DNA from: Actinomyces sp. oral taxon 414
GTDB lineage: Bacteria; Actinomycetota; Actinomycetes; Actinomycetales; Actinomycetaceae
Length of the DNA: 64,000 bases
Direction of reading: 5' to 3'
Assembly: GCF_001278845.1 (NCBI RefSeq)
Contig: NZ_CP012590.1
Coordinates: 1,488,001-1,552,000 of the forward strand
Position numbers and translations under genes: made by a program. This document shows, one piece after another, positions 17,418-25,580 of this stretch; position 1 is the stretch's first letter; every line of letters begins with the position of its first letter. Below the pieces are notes generated by a model. The model ran no database searches. It saw nothing but the letters and a program-made list of their open reading frames with translations, and was not told where the DNA came from.

Positions 17418-18935
17418 ATGACCAGTGCCCTCCCCCCGAGTTATCGGCCCGGCTCCGGAGATCCCTCAAGGGGCGCCATTCCCGCCGGCTTCCGGCCCGA
17501 TAGGGGAGTTGTGCCCGGGCCGACCGGACCGGGGGCCGTCATCCCGACAATGAGTGAGCCCAGGGGCGACATGCCCACCTATCCGATGATGCCCGCGATG
17601 CCCGCGGGCGATATTCGCACCCGGGGCGATCTGCTCGACGGAGACTACGCGATAGTTCTGGAGAAAGTGGCCAACAAGGTTTATCTCGCCCTGGCGACGC
17701 GGGACATGACCATCAACGGAATCGACGTCCGCAGTCAGGAGCCCGTGGTCATCAAGGTCACCGAGCACAATGCGACGCAGAGCGCCCGGGCCGAGGCCTA
17801 TGTGATCCAGCACGCCTCTCAGAGCCCCTACCTCCCGAGGTTCGTGGAGCTGAGGGAGAAGGACGGCAAGGACTGGCTCGTCACCCGCCACATCACCGGC
17901 ACGCCGTTGAGCGACCTCATAAGAATGAGCGGGCCCAATGGCATGGATCCCGTGCGGGCCGCCAGACTCGCGATGGACGTGCTGCAGGCGCTCAAGCTCC
18001 TCCACGGATCCTCGTCCGCCAGCTTCGTCCACCGGGACATCAAGCCAGACAATATCATTGTCACCACGGAGACCGACGGTTGGGAGCACGCGGTCCTCAT
18101 CGACCTCGAGACCGCCATAGATCCGACCAGGACTCTTGATGGGAATATAGCGTACACGCTGCCGTGGGCCTCCCCCGAGCACATGAACACCAAGTTCCTG
18201 AGGTGGTCGTCGGATATTTTCTCCGTCGGGGTGTGCCTATACCAGATGGTGACCGGTCAGCTGCCCTTCGGCGAGCGGGGGGCCATGGAGAACAAGACGA
18301 TGGCGGATTTCCTGCGCGATCGTCCCGACAACGATCTCGTCAACAGGCTCAACGCCGTCATCCGCAAGTCCCTCAATATTAATCAGAGGGACCGCTACCA
18401 GTCGGCAGATGAGATGCTGGCCGATCTGGCATGGGTTCTGAATGGTGGCGGACCACCCTACCCCGGCGTCATCCCCTCTGGCCCGGAGCCTCCCGCCGAC
18501 CCCGAGGCGGTGGAGATGGAGGCCGTCTTAAAGGGAATCTGTCACCAATACACCTCGAAGAGGCGCTTCGAGTCCGTCGCCGAGGAGGTCCATCTGCGCT
18601 GCCGCAGCGAGGTCTTCGCCGCTTTCAACGGCTCCAGACCCCTCAGGGTCTTCTCCCGATGCGGCGGGCGCAAGCGATTCAACGCCTGGCAGCAGAAGCA
18701 GCTGGACAAGATCGCGCCCTTCGATCTCTCCAACGAGGAGAAGCGGATGCTCACCGAGAACTCCGACCTGATGCCCCTCGCCTTCCGTGCAGCGGATCTG
18801 ATCCGGATCGCGAGGGCCGGTGCCGCGGCGCGAGTCAGGTCCCTGAATACCCTGCTCATCGGATTCTTCTTATTCTCCACGGCAGCCGTCGTCGGCCTTG
18901 TTCTCTTCATTATTCTTCTCATCAGTTCGTCCTGA
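17418..18935 (+). CDS. tail-anchored Ser/Thr protein kinase (first gene of GTPase block)
   Basis: A 505-residue protein, ATG at 17418 with TAGGAG 9 bases upstream. Residues 1-65 are Pro/Gly-rich. The kinase domain covers about 70-350: VVIKVT with the ATP-binding Lys near 111, the catalytic loop HRDIKPDN near 205, DLETA in place of the DFG triad near 230, SPEH in place of APE, and DIFSVGVCLYQMVTG. The Asp of the metal-binding triad is kept, so activity is plausible although the loop is unusual. Residues 365-470 form a helical domain of unknown type. A hydrophobic segment (LLIGFFLFSTAAVVGLVLFI) near 480-500 anchors the C-terminus. The next gene starts 29 bp downstream. Confidence 0.88.
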   Translation: MTSALPPSYRPGSGDPSRGAIPAGFRPDRGVVPGPTGPGAVIPTMSEPRGDMPTYPMMPAMPAGDIRTRGDLLDGDYAIVLEKVANKVYLALATRDMTINGIDVRSQEPVVIKVTEHNATQSARAEAYVIQHASQSPYLPRFVELREKDGKDWLVTRHITGTPLSDLIRMSGPNGMDPVRAARLAMDVLQALKLLHGSSSASFVHRDIKPDNIIVTTETDGWEHAVLIDLETAIDPTRTLDGNIAYTLPWASPEHMNTKFLRWSSDIFSVGVCLYQMVTGQLPFGERGAMENKTMADFLRDRPDNDLVNRLNAVIRKSLNINQRDRYQSADEMLADLAWVLNGGGPPYPGVIPSGPEPPADPEAVEMEAVLKGICHQYTSKRRFESVAEEVHLRCRSEVFAAFNGSRPLRVFSRCGGRKRFNAWQQKQLDKIAPFDLSNEEKRMLTENSDLMPLAFRAADLIRIARAGAAARVRSLNTLLIGFFLFSTAAVVGLVLFIILLISSS

Positions 18936-18964
18936 AACTTTTATGACCACTTGTGGAGGTCCGC

Positions 18965-20695
18965 ATGTCGCTTGAATGTCCTCTCTGTGCCAGCAGGAGA
19001 CCATTTCTGCGCGTTGAAAGATTCAAGAACTCGGATGGCGGTATCGGTGTTCGCGCCTACCAGGACACCGGCGGCATCGCCGCCTGGAGGGCGAATGGGT
19101 TCGAGTCGATCCCCTCCGATGCCGGAGCGCAGGTGGTCGAGGCGTACACGGTCTGCCGCAACGGGCACGTCGCCCTCGACGACCCCGAAGTCGGCGCCGC
19201 GCATAAGGTCTGCACCCTGGGATCGGTCGGATCCGGCAAGTCTCAGCTCCTCCACCGGCTGCTCCAGCTGGACCCCCCGGTTTGGGGCCAAGCGCCCCAG
19301 GACGACCGCACACCGGTCGGAGTCTTCATTTCCCACAAGCCCCTTCCCTACGGGGCCCCACCGATTGACAACCCGAATGAGGTCGTCGCCACCGCGGCCG
19401 CCAACTCCGAATCCCTGCGAAACACGCTGCTCAACCTGTTCCGACTGGAATTGAAACTCCGGGGGGTGCGCCGGTGGAATCCTATCACTGGCGGGCGGGA
19501 GACCGCTCTCGTCAGCACACTCGTGGACGAGATTCTATTCAGATACTTCGAGAGCCAGTACGCGGACGACCCGGAATACGCCCAGGAGCAGGCCGACGAT
19601 TGGGGCACGAATCTGCGGGCGCCGTATTTGTATCCCATTACTCTTACAAGGGGCGGGACCTCCTCCACCAAGCACCTGGCCATCGTCGATCTCCCGGGCG
19701 AGGCCACCCGGGAGTGGACCACTCCGACGAGCAATCCGTACGTGAACTCCGACGATGATCTCAGTCAGTTGGAGGACTCGGCGACCATCCTGGCGATCGT
19801 GGATCCGGTTCTGGCGGACTGGTGCTTCAACAAACTCGATGACAGCACCCGCCGTCTCGCCCTGCGTCCCATCTCCGACGAGACGACGACGACGCGCCAG
19901 ACGATGCGCACCGAATCCAGCTCCATCACCAGGAAGCTCCTTCAGGACATCAGCCACCAGGTCCATAACGTCGACAACGCCTCTCTCACGGTCATCGTGA
20001 TCTCCAAGTGCGATGCGATCCGTTACGCTCTCGAGCACGCCTCGGAGAACGCCCCCCACGGACGGTACGACATCGGCCGCTGGAACGACCTCATCCCCAA
20101 GGAGCAGGTGAGCCCCTTCGTCCATTCCGCCAAGAACGCGCTGAGTCAGTTGAGCGACCGGGTGGAGGACTCCCAGATTACGGCGAGCGCTCGGGTCCGG
20201 GAATTCTTAGACAAGTTCCGCATGGCTCCGGTAAGCATGCAGGATCACGTCGCCGCCTCTCTCCTCGCCAACCTGTCCGACCCCTGGAGGTTCTGGAATC
20301 TGGTCATGACGGGGGAAGAGTTCGACCTCGCGGTGAATATGTTCACGCTCCCGGGCGGCGCGGTGACGCATACGGTCTCCTTGAATGATACCGGTAATCT
20401 CAAGCCCCATTCCTTCATCGTCGAGTCCGCGGCATCGTCCTGGAACCGCGGTGTCTCCGGGGAGAGGGTCCAGATGCAGGACGTCGCCGCGTGTGCACTG
20501 GCCAGCGCCCTGCTGGCCAGCATCGTCTCCGAGAACACGGTGGCCCAGTTGAATGCGAATGCGCGTCCGACCTATGCGCTGACGGCCGCCCGCTACCGAA
20601 TCGCCGAGGACGGCGGCGAGCAAACCTCCGACGGCGCTCAGGCGGGCTGCTTCCAGGCTCTTCGGCACATTATTTCTCCGGCTCTGGGGGTGTGA
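18965..20695 (+). CDS. zinc-ribbon P-loop GTPase, DO-GTPase-like (second gene of block)
   Basis: A 576-residue protein. I chose ATG 18965 because GGAGGT lies 4 bases upstream; a GTG at 18953 would add four residues. The N-terminus has a Cys-x2-Cys pair at 5-8 and a C-x3-H motif near 63, suggesting a zinc ribbon. GTPase motifs: G1 GSVGSGKS at about 86-93, a DLPG (G3) near 241, and VISKCDA (G4-like) near 346. Large insertions between G1 and G3 (RYFESQYADDPEY) recall the large TRAFAC-type or double-GTPase proteins of predicted bacterial conflict systems; that comparison is from memory. The C-terminal 200 residues are helical. Its stop is 2 bp from the next start. Confidence 0.8.
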   Translation: MSLECPLCASRRPFLRVERFKNSDGGIGVRAYQDTGGIAAWRANGFESIPSDAGAQVVEAYTVCRNGHVALDDPEVGAAHKVCTLGSVGSGKSQLLHRLLQLDPPVWGQAPQDDRTPVGVFISHKPLPYGAPPIDNPNEVVATAAANSESLRNTLLNLFRLELKLRGVRRWNPITGGRETALVSTLVDEILFRYFESQYADDPEYAQEQADDWGTNLRAPYLYPITLTRGGTSSTKHLAIVDLPGEATREWTTPTSNPYVNSDDDLSQLEDSATILAIVDPVLADWCFNKLDDSTRRLALRPISDETTTTRQTMRTESSSITRKLLQDISHQVHNVDNASLTVIVISKCDAIRYALEHASENAPHGRYDIGRWNDLIPKEQVSPFVHSAKNALSQLSDRVEDSQITASARVREFLDKFRMAPVSMQDHVAASLLANLSDPWRFWNLVMTGEEFDLAVNMFTLPGGAVTHTVSLNDTGNLKPHSFIVESAASSWNRGVSGERVQMQDVAACALASALLASIVSENTVAQLNANARPTYALTAARYRIAEDGGEQTSDGAQAGCFQALRHIISPALGV

Positions 20696-20697
20696 TC

Positions 20698-22782
20698 GTG
20701 GGAAGTGATGGCGTGAGGGACGGCTCGACCCACCGGGGTCCCGCTGCGCACCCTCCCGCGGGCCTCGGATGGACGGCGGCCAGGAGGCCGGGGGCCCCGA
20801 GGCCGGAGATGCCGACGGCGTCATCGACCTGGGTTCTCCAGACCGAACGCGATGCCTCGGAGATCGGCGGCGGCTTCCGGAAGGACATATTCCTCTCATC
20901 GGATGCCGTGACGCCGGATGAGCAGCAGGTGATCAATAAGTATCACAGGCACCTGAGACAACTGAGCATGTCCCTGCATGGAAAACCCGAACCGTTGCAC
21001 TCGATCACCGCCTTCTACGACGGCTCCGCATCCCGGTGGACGGTGGGTCTCTCCGGCTCCGGCAACGCCTACGGCTCCGCCGGCGCCATCCAGATGGCGC
21101 TCGCGCCCCAGCGCATGACGCTGCGGGAGGTCCTCGCCCGGACCTCATTGGCGCTGTCCTCATCGCCGTTTCTGAGCATCGACGCGCTCACGGGGGGCCG
21201 GCCCGCACCGCCTCCAGCGCCATCGGCGGTCGAGCGGGAACGGATCGCCCGGGCGCTCGGCGCCGCCATGCACATGAATTCGAGCCGCATCCTCACTCTT
21301 GTGGACGTTCCGGATGCGGACCCGATGACGGCCCTGCAATGGATGGCGCAGACCGTCCCCGAGAGACTCTGTCAGACCGCTTGGTGGTCGACGGCGCTCC
21401 TGCTCAATAACCCCTCGTCCAGTCGTCGCATCATTGCAACGCCGTGGCCGCAGGCTCTCGCGCAGCGGCATCCGAAGGAGAAGGCGCTGGTCGACGACAA
21501 CGTCTATGCGGCGGACCCGTCAACCGATGCGGCCGAGCGGGGACTGCTGCAGTGGTACACGGGCCTGGTGCTCGGCGCCGGGGGAGGCGCCGCGATCCGG
21601 GATATCGCCGAAACGGCCTTCCTGAATGCCTGCGGCGCGGGAACCGCGCTCACCCAATGGGATGCGCTCGCACCGGTGTGGTTGGCGAGCATCGATCAGG
21701 CCAGGCCGCTCAATGATGACGAGATCGCCCGAGTGATCAACGGCGAGGACGATGGGTCCCTTCTGCGGCGCTGGACGGATGAGTGCGCCGAGCGTGCGGT
21801 GGGATGGGAGAACGCTATTCCCGCACTGGTCGGACACGCGGAACCGGCGGTGTCATCATCGGCGATTCGTGCGCTGGAGGGCTCTCAAACGGGATTCGCT
21901 CACTTGTGCCAGTGGCAGGCCGAGGAGATCGCCCGGGCCGCACTGTCGGCCGGCCCGCCCGCCGGTATCGAGACCGGATACGGCGCCGCCCCCGGGGATT
22001 CCGCCAGAGCGGGGGGTAGGGGCATCGAGGCCCCCCGGGCGCTCCTCTCGTTGCAGGACAAGTCCGCACTGGTCGGCGAAGTGCTGCGGCGACTGCGGGC
22101 CTTCAAGGACGCGCCGCCGGATGCGTGGGCGCCGCAGGCCGAGTCCTGGATCAGGAGCCTGGGTCTCAGACCGCGCGATTTCAACGCCCATCTGCCGTTG
22201 ACGGCGGACCGGGCGATGGAGCGCTTCGCCGCCGCGCCGTATGACCTCTCGCCCATTATGACGGTGGTGAACAATTCGGCCTCCCGGGAGGCCGCCCTGG
22301 ATGTGATGCTGCGCGCATCGCAAGTGGCCCCGTCCCAGCAGGGGGCGCTCCTGTCCGCGCTGCACGACAACCCGCCGCAGCGCGACCTGAACTGGCGCAT
22401 CCTGCTGAACCGGCTCATTCCGAATGACACGCGCCTGGCGGACGTGCCCGGCAGACTCGATGCGCTGAACGAGTCTCTGCCGGACGGTTCGGACGAGTTC
22501 CGTCACGAGATCGTCACAGAGCTTCTGAGAAGACGCGGAACGGAAATGCTGGCGCGGGTCGCGAGCGATCAGACCGGCGCGGGCAGGGACGCCGCCATCG
22601 CCCTGCTGGCCTTCGCCGTCAATGAGCACTACCAGGCCCCCGGCCCCCGCGAGGAGGCGGGAGCCGGCTCCGATCGCGTCCTGGAATGGATCTGGTCCCA
22701 GAGGAAGTGGTTGGCGATCGCGATCGCGGTTGTGACCGCCATCGTCGTCATCGTCTTTATTGCCCAGACGCTGTCGAACTGA
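20698..22782 (+). CDS. large tail-anchored protein of the GTPase block, GAP1-like
   Basis: A 694-residue protein. The start is GTG 20698, preceded by GGGGGT 6-7 bases away; GTG 20692, overlapping the previous stop (GTGA), is the alternative. After a 45-residue disordered leader, the N-terminal domain (STWVLQTERDASEIGGGFRK, SRWTVGLSGSGNAYGSAGAI) is alpha/beta. The remaining 500 residues are helical with no catalytic motif. A single hydrophobic segment near 669-690 (LAIAIAVVTAIVVIVFIAQT) anchors the C-terminus, with the bulk in the cytoplasm. Its place directly after the GTPase suggests a regulator or effector scaffold, like proteins called GTPase-associated protein 1; family assignment uncertain. 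Confidence 0.72.
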   Translation: MGSDGVRDGSTHRGPAAHPPAGLGWTAARRPGAPRPEMPTASSTWVLQTERDASEIGGGFRKDIFLSSDAVTPDEQQVINKYHRHLRQLSMSLHGKPEPLHSITAFYDGSASRWTVGLSGSGNAYGSAGAIQMALAPQRMTLREVLARTSLALSSSPFLSIDALTGGRPAPPPAPSAVERERIARALGAAMHMNSSRILTLVDVPDADPMTALQWMAQTVPERLCQTAWWSTALLLNNPSSSRRIIATPWPQALAQRHPKEKALVDDNVYAADPSTDAAERGLLQWYTGLVLGAGGGAAIRDIAETAFLNACGAGTALTQWDALAPVWLASIDQARPLNDDEIARVINGEDDGSLLRRWTDECAERAVGWENAIPALVGHAEPAVSSSAIRALEGSQTGFAHLCQWQAEEIARAALSAGPPAGIETGYGAAPGDSARAGGRGIEAPRALLSLQDKSALVGEVLRRLRAFKDAPPDAWAPQAESWIRSLGLRPRDFNAHLPLTADRAMERFAAAPYDLSPIMTVVNNSASREAALDVMLRASQVAPSQQGALLSALHDNPPQRDLNWRILLNRLIPNDTRLADVPGRLDALNESLPDGSDEFRHEIVTELLRRRGTEMLARVASDQTGAGRDAAIALLAFAVNEHYQAPGPREEAGAGSDRVLEWIWSQRKWLAIAIAVVTAIVVIVFIAQTLSN

Positions 22783-22795
22783 AGGGTGCGGGGAA

Positions 22796-24118
22796 TTGGG
22801 GTCGCAACCGGTGAACGGCGGTCTGGCCGTCGAATTGTGGGACAAGCTCATGGAGGCGCGCGTATCTTTTCCGTCAGCGGGGGAGCTGATTGTTAAGGGC
22901 GGAGTGTATATCAGCAGAGACCAGGCGGAGCATATGCGATCAAAAATCGCTCCGCTGGTGGGCCGGCTCGGCGGCGACGAGGCCCGGGAGGCACTCGGGG
23001 AGGCGCAGCAGTTCGCGGCCCTGGGGGAGTGCTTCGTGTACCTCCACTGGGTTTCGCAGGCCACCGGCTCTCCGAGCGCCACTTTCCACAGCTACGCCGA
23101 CCACTATCTCACCAGCGCGATCTCCCTTATCGAGGACCGGACGGGCGCCGGTTCCCGCGATGCGGCGAAGAAGCGGGCGCAGGCGCGGCGGCAGGTGGAC
23201 ACCGAGACCTTGCACTCTCTCCTGAACACATACCTCAATATGCCCATACACCTCATCACCGAAACAAAGTACCCAGATCCCTCTCCTCCGTCTGCGCCCC
23301 CGCCGGAACCGCCGTCGCTGACGCTACAAGCAGAACCGCGAGCGGCCGCGCCGTCGGCGCCAGCGGTGGTAAAGGCCCCTGCCGCACCGCACCAGGCCGC
23401 TGACCAAGACCCCGACGCCGGCTCAAGGGCGGCCACTGCACCCGAAACACCCCCGCCGCCGAAGACGAACGAGGTCGGCGTACGCGGGCGATCCAGAGGG
23501 GAGACGGAAGGACAACCCCGCAATGTGCAGCAGACAGCCGGTGCACGCGGGCGATCCGGAGGGAGGCGACGCCCACATCGTACCGGGCGTCGGGTGATTG
23601 CACTTGGAAAGTCCATCCTCGCACTCATCGGGGCCGTCATCGCAGGTGCCGTCGTGGCCGTCGCGGTACTCGCCGCCGCGAGAATAAGAGCATCGCTGTC
23701 TGGGTGGTATGAGAACGTCTTCTGGGGAGGCGTGATCGGATTCTTAATCATGTTCTTGGTCGTGCAGCTTTATCCAAAGGGCGGCTTTAAGGTGCGCGGC
23801 GTCAGGAGATCTGACAGGCGATCCGAGGAGGGTCGGCTCCTGGCCCGGGCCGTCTTCGTCGTCGTGAGCGTCGTCGTGAGCGTCACCGGAGTCGCACGCG
23901 TCAGCGCGAATCCCAGTTCCATGAAACTCGTGGACTCGGGCGTCACCGAACTCACCGCACTGATGTCCGAACAATTCGGAAGGATAATATCCGAGAGAAG
24001 TGCCGACATCTTGAGCGAAACCATCATCTGCGGCATTGTCGGAGTTGTTCTCGGAATTGCTATCGGATTTGTATTTCGCTTGATTCTACTCCTCTTATCG
24101 GGGGAGTCCCGGGAGTAG
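22796..24118 (+). CDS. multi-pass membrane protein of the GTPase block
   Basis: A 440-residue protein from TTG 22796, with GTG 22811 as alternative start. The N-terminal 160 residues are a soluble helical domain (DQAEHMRSKIAPLVGRLGG, SLLNTYLNMPIHLI). Residues 165-265 are Pro/Ala-rich and then Arg/Gly-rich, with the repeated phrase VRGRSRGETEGQ / ARGRSGGRR. Four hydrophobic segments follow (about 268-292, 303-322, 345-366, 405-435). No recognised family. It lies 13 bp after the preceding gene and is followed by decayed IS sequence, so it closes the operon. It may be the membrane-acting component of the system. Confidence 0.75.
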   Translation: MGSQPVNGGLAVELWDKLMEARVSFPSAGELIVKGGVYISRDQAEHMRSKIAPLVGRLGGDEAREALGEAQQFAALGECFVYLHWVSQATGSPSATFHSYADHYLTSAISLIEDRTGAGSRDAAKKRAQARRQVDTETLHSLLNTYLNMPIHLITETKYPDPSPPSAPPPEPPSLTLQAEPRAAAPSAPAVVKAPAAPHQAADQDPDAGSRAATAPETPPPPKTNEVGVRGRSRGETEGQPRNVQQTAGARGRSGGRRRPHRTGRRVIALGKSILALIGAVIAGAVVAVAVLAAARIRASLSGWYENVFWGGVIGFLIMFLVVQLYPKGGFKVRGVRRSDRRSEEGRLLARAVFVVVSVVVSVTGVARVSANPSSMKLVDSGVTELTALMSEQFGRIISERSADILSETIICGIVGVVLGIAIGFVFRLILLLLSGESRE

Positions 24119-24156
24119 CCGCGGCGCCGGCGCTATAATCGATGTCCTCAGCACCA

Positions 24157-24330
24157 GGAAGGTTATTCAGGTGTGGTTTTGAAGGCGTAGAGTGCGGGTG
24201 CGGCAGTGATCGTCTGCTCGAATGTGTGCAGGTGTCTCCTGTGGGCGGTGCGGGTGGATTCTCCAGAACTTGATGTGGGCGATGGTCTGCTCTCTCGGCC
24301 TGGCGTACCTTGAATCGCCTTCCGACGGCG
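24157..24330 (-). pseudogene. IS5-family transposase C-terminal fragment and IS end
   Basis: Minus-strand reading gives PREQTIAHIKFWRI and then, after a frameshift, RHLHTFEQTITAAPALYAFK, the usual C-terminus of an IS5-type DDE transposase. The stop codon lies inside the element end GAATAACCTTCC. The rest of the element is lost. 24331-24734 holds no gene I can support; small hairpins such as GTGGCG-TCATA-CCGCCAC at 24704 lie in the presumed CRISPR leader. Confidence 0.65.
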
Positions 24331-24734
24331 GTCTCGTGCGGGTCCTCCGGACTGGTTGGGAGATCATGCTCGGTCGAGGCGGGATCGTCTCGGCCGGGCC
24401 GGGTGTCCGTGTCGGGTCCGACCGGGTGCGGGGCGGCCTCGGTGGGTCCAGCCCGGTTGGTGCTGGAGGTGCTGCTGTGGCCAGTGGGGTAGTATAGTGA
24501 ACGGGGTGTCATGTTACATGTTTGCAAGATGGTGCTCCGACACCGACTTTTCCGCATGACCTGGTTGAAAGTTGGCGCGCGGAGGGCTCTGAGGGCCGTC
24601 GGTGGCGCTTGGCGTGATTCCGCCACTATGTGCTAGTCTGAGCCCGGTGCTGGCCGGTCCGGAGGAGTGCTCCCGGGGCCGGTGGCGCTCCGGGCCCTCG
24701 AAGTGGCGTCATACCGCCACTCCCGAGAGCAGGG

Positions 24735-24992
24735 GTCAGGGAGCACCACGCACCTGTAGGTGCATTGAGACAATTCGGCGAGCTATTTTCGGCGGGCTTA
24801 GCCCTTGGTCAGGGAGCACCACGCACCTGTAGGTGCATTGAGACGCAATGATGCCAGCCATGTAGGCGGCACCATATCCCAGTCAGGGAGCACCACGCAC
24901 CTGTAGGTGCATTGAGACTCGACGACGATGGCCATGACGGCTACGGCGCCGATGGGTCAGGGAGCACCACGCACCTGTGGCGACTACGAAAC
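24735..24992. CRISPR. three-spacer CRISPR array, no cas genes in window
   Basis: 37-bp repeats at 24735-24771, 24808-24844 and 24882-24918 are identical (start GTCAGGGAG, internal stem GCACC/GGTGC, end ATTGAGAC). A fourth at 24956-24992 keeps the first 22 bases but its 3' half has degenerated, as usual for the last repeat, so the array reads left to right with its leader on the left. Spacers are 36, 37 and 37 bp. No cas gene lies anywhere in the window. I cannot assign a type from the repeat alone. Confidence 0.95.
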
Positions 24993-25052
24993 AAGATAAA
25001 CCGCCGTTGATTCGGCTCGTCCGCGGAGGCGGACGGTCCTCGCGGGGCCTGC

Positions 25053-25424
25053 ATGAAGCGGATTGACGCCAAGGTCGCCGAGATCACGGGGGAGAAGCGG
25101 GACGGGAAGAAGGAGGAAGATCAAGGACGGCGGGATACCGAGAAGAAGAGCCGCGAGGATGTCATAGTGGTATCCGCCGACGAGGTGGGCGCCTGGCACG
25201 AGGCGGTTATTCGACGGGCCTGGTGCAAGAGGTGCGCCAAGACTAAGATCAGGATCGACCGGGAACGACGGTCCCGGAAGTACATCGGGGTCCTCTACGA
25301 ATCGGACGGGAGGGTGGGCCTCGTGCGACTGGGGCGGTGCAATACCGACAACGTCGTGAAGGTCCGACCGAACTCACTCAGAAAACTTTCCAGGACCGCC
25401 TGGGCCCGTAGCGGATTCGTATAA
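25053..25424 (+). CDS. hypothetical basic protein after the CRISPR array
   Basis: A 123-residue frame with mostly G/C third positions. It is very rich in Lys/Arg/Glu (EKRDGKKEEDQGRRDTEKK) with one C-x2-C (WCKRCAKTK) near residue 57, followed by IGVLYESDGRVGLVRLGR. No family recognised, and no similarity to Cas proteins that I can see. The ribosome-binding site is weak. Ten bases before the stop, the DNA runs into a fragment shared with the IS5-type element, so the C-terminus may be truncated. Confidence 0.4.
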   Translation: MKRIDAKVAEITGEKRDGKKEEDQGRRDTEKKSREDVIVVSADEVGAWHEAVIRRAWCKRCAKTKIRIDRERRSRKYIGVLYESDGRVGLVRLGRCNTDNVVKVRPNSLRKLSRTAWARSGFV

Positions 25425-25425
25425 A

Positions 25426-25451
25426 ACACTATCCCGGACCGGTCCCCGCGC
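25426..25451. repeat. 26-bp fragment shared with IS5-type element
   Basis: ACACTATCCCGGACCGGTCC and the next six bases are identical to 59609-59634 inside the IS5-type element. A leftover of an excised or recombined IS copy at the edge of the accessory region. Confidence 0.65.
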
Positions 25452-25499
25452 ACACCGGCGGCAGGTCCGGGGAAATCCGGCGCGTCCACAGCCGGCGCT

Positions 25500-25565
25500 C
25501 CGGGCGGGCGCAGCCGCGGCCGGCGGACCTGAGAAGACCCGCCCGCCGCGGCTGCGCCCGCCCGG
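25500..25565 (-). terminator. 20-bp perfect hairpin behind the ABC exporter genes
   Basis: CCGGGCGGGCGCAGCCGCGG (25500-25519) pairs perfectly with 25546-25565, with extra pairing inside the loop. It begins 16 bp past the permease stop, so it probably ends the minus-strand operon, although no T-run follows. Confidence 0.6.
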
Positions 25566-25580
25566 GCCGCTTCGGCCGCT

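Noticed and set aside
25053..25424. Basic protein after the array as a Cas protein
   Set aside because: No Cas motif, and weak start; kept only as a low-confidence hypothetical gene.
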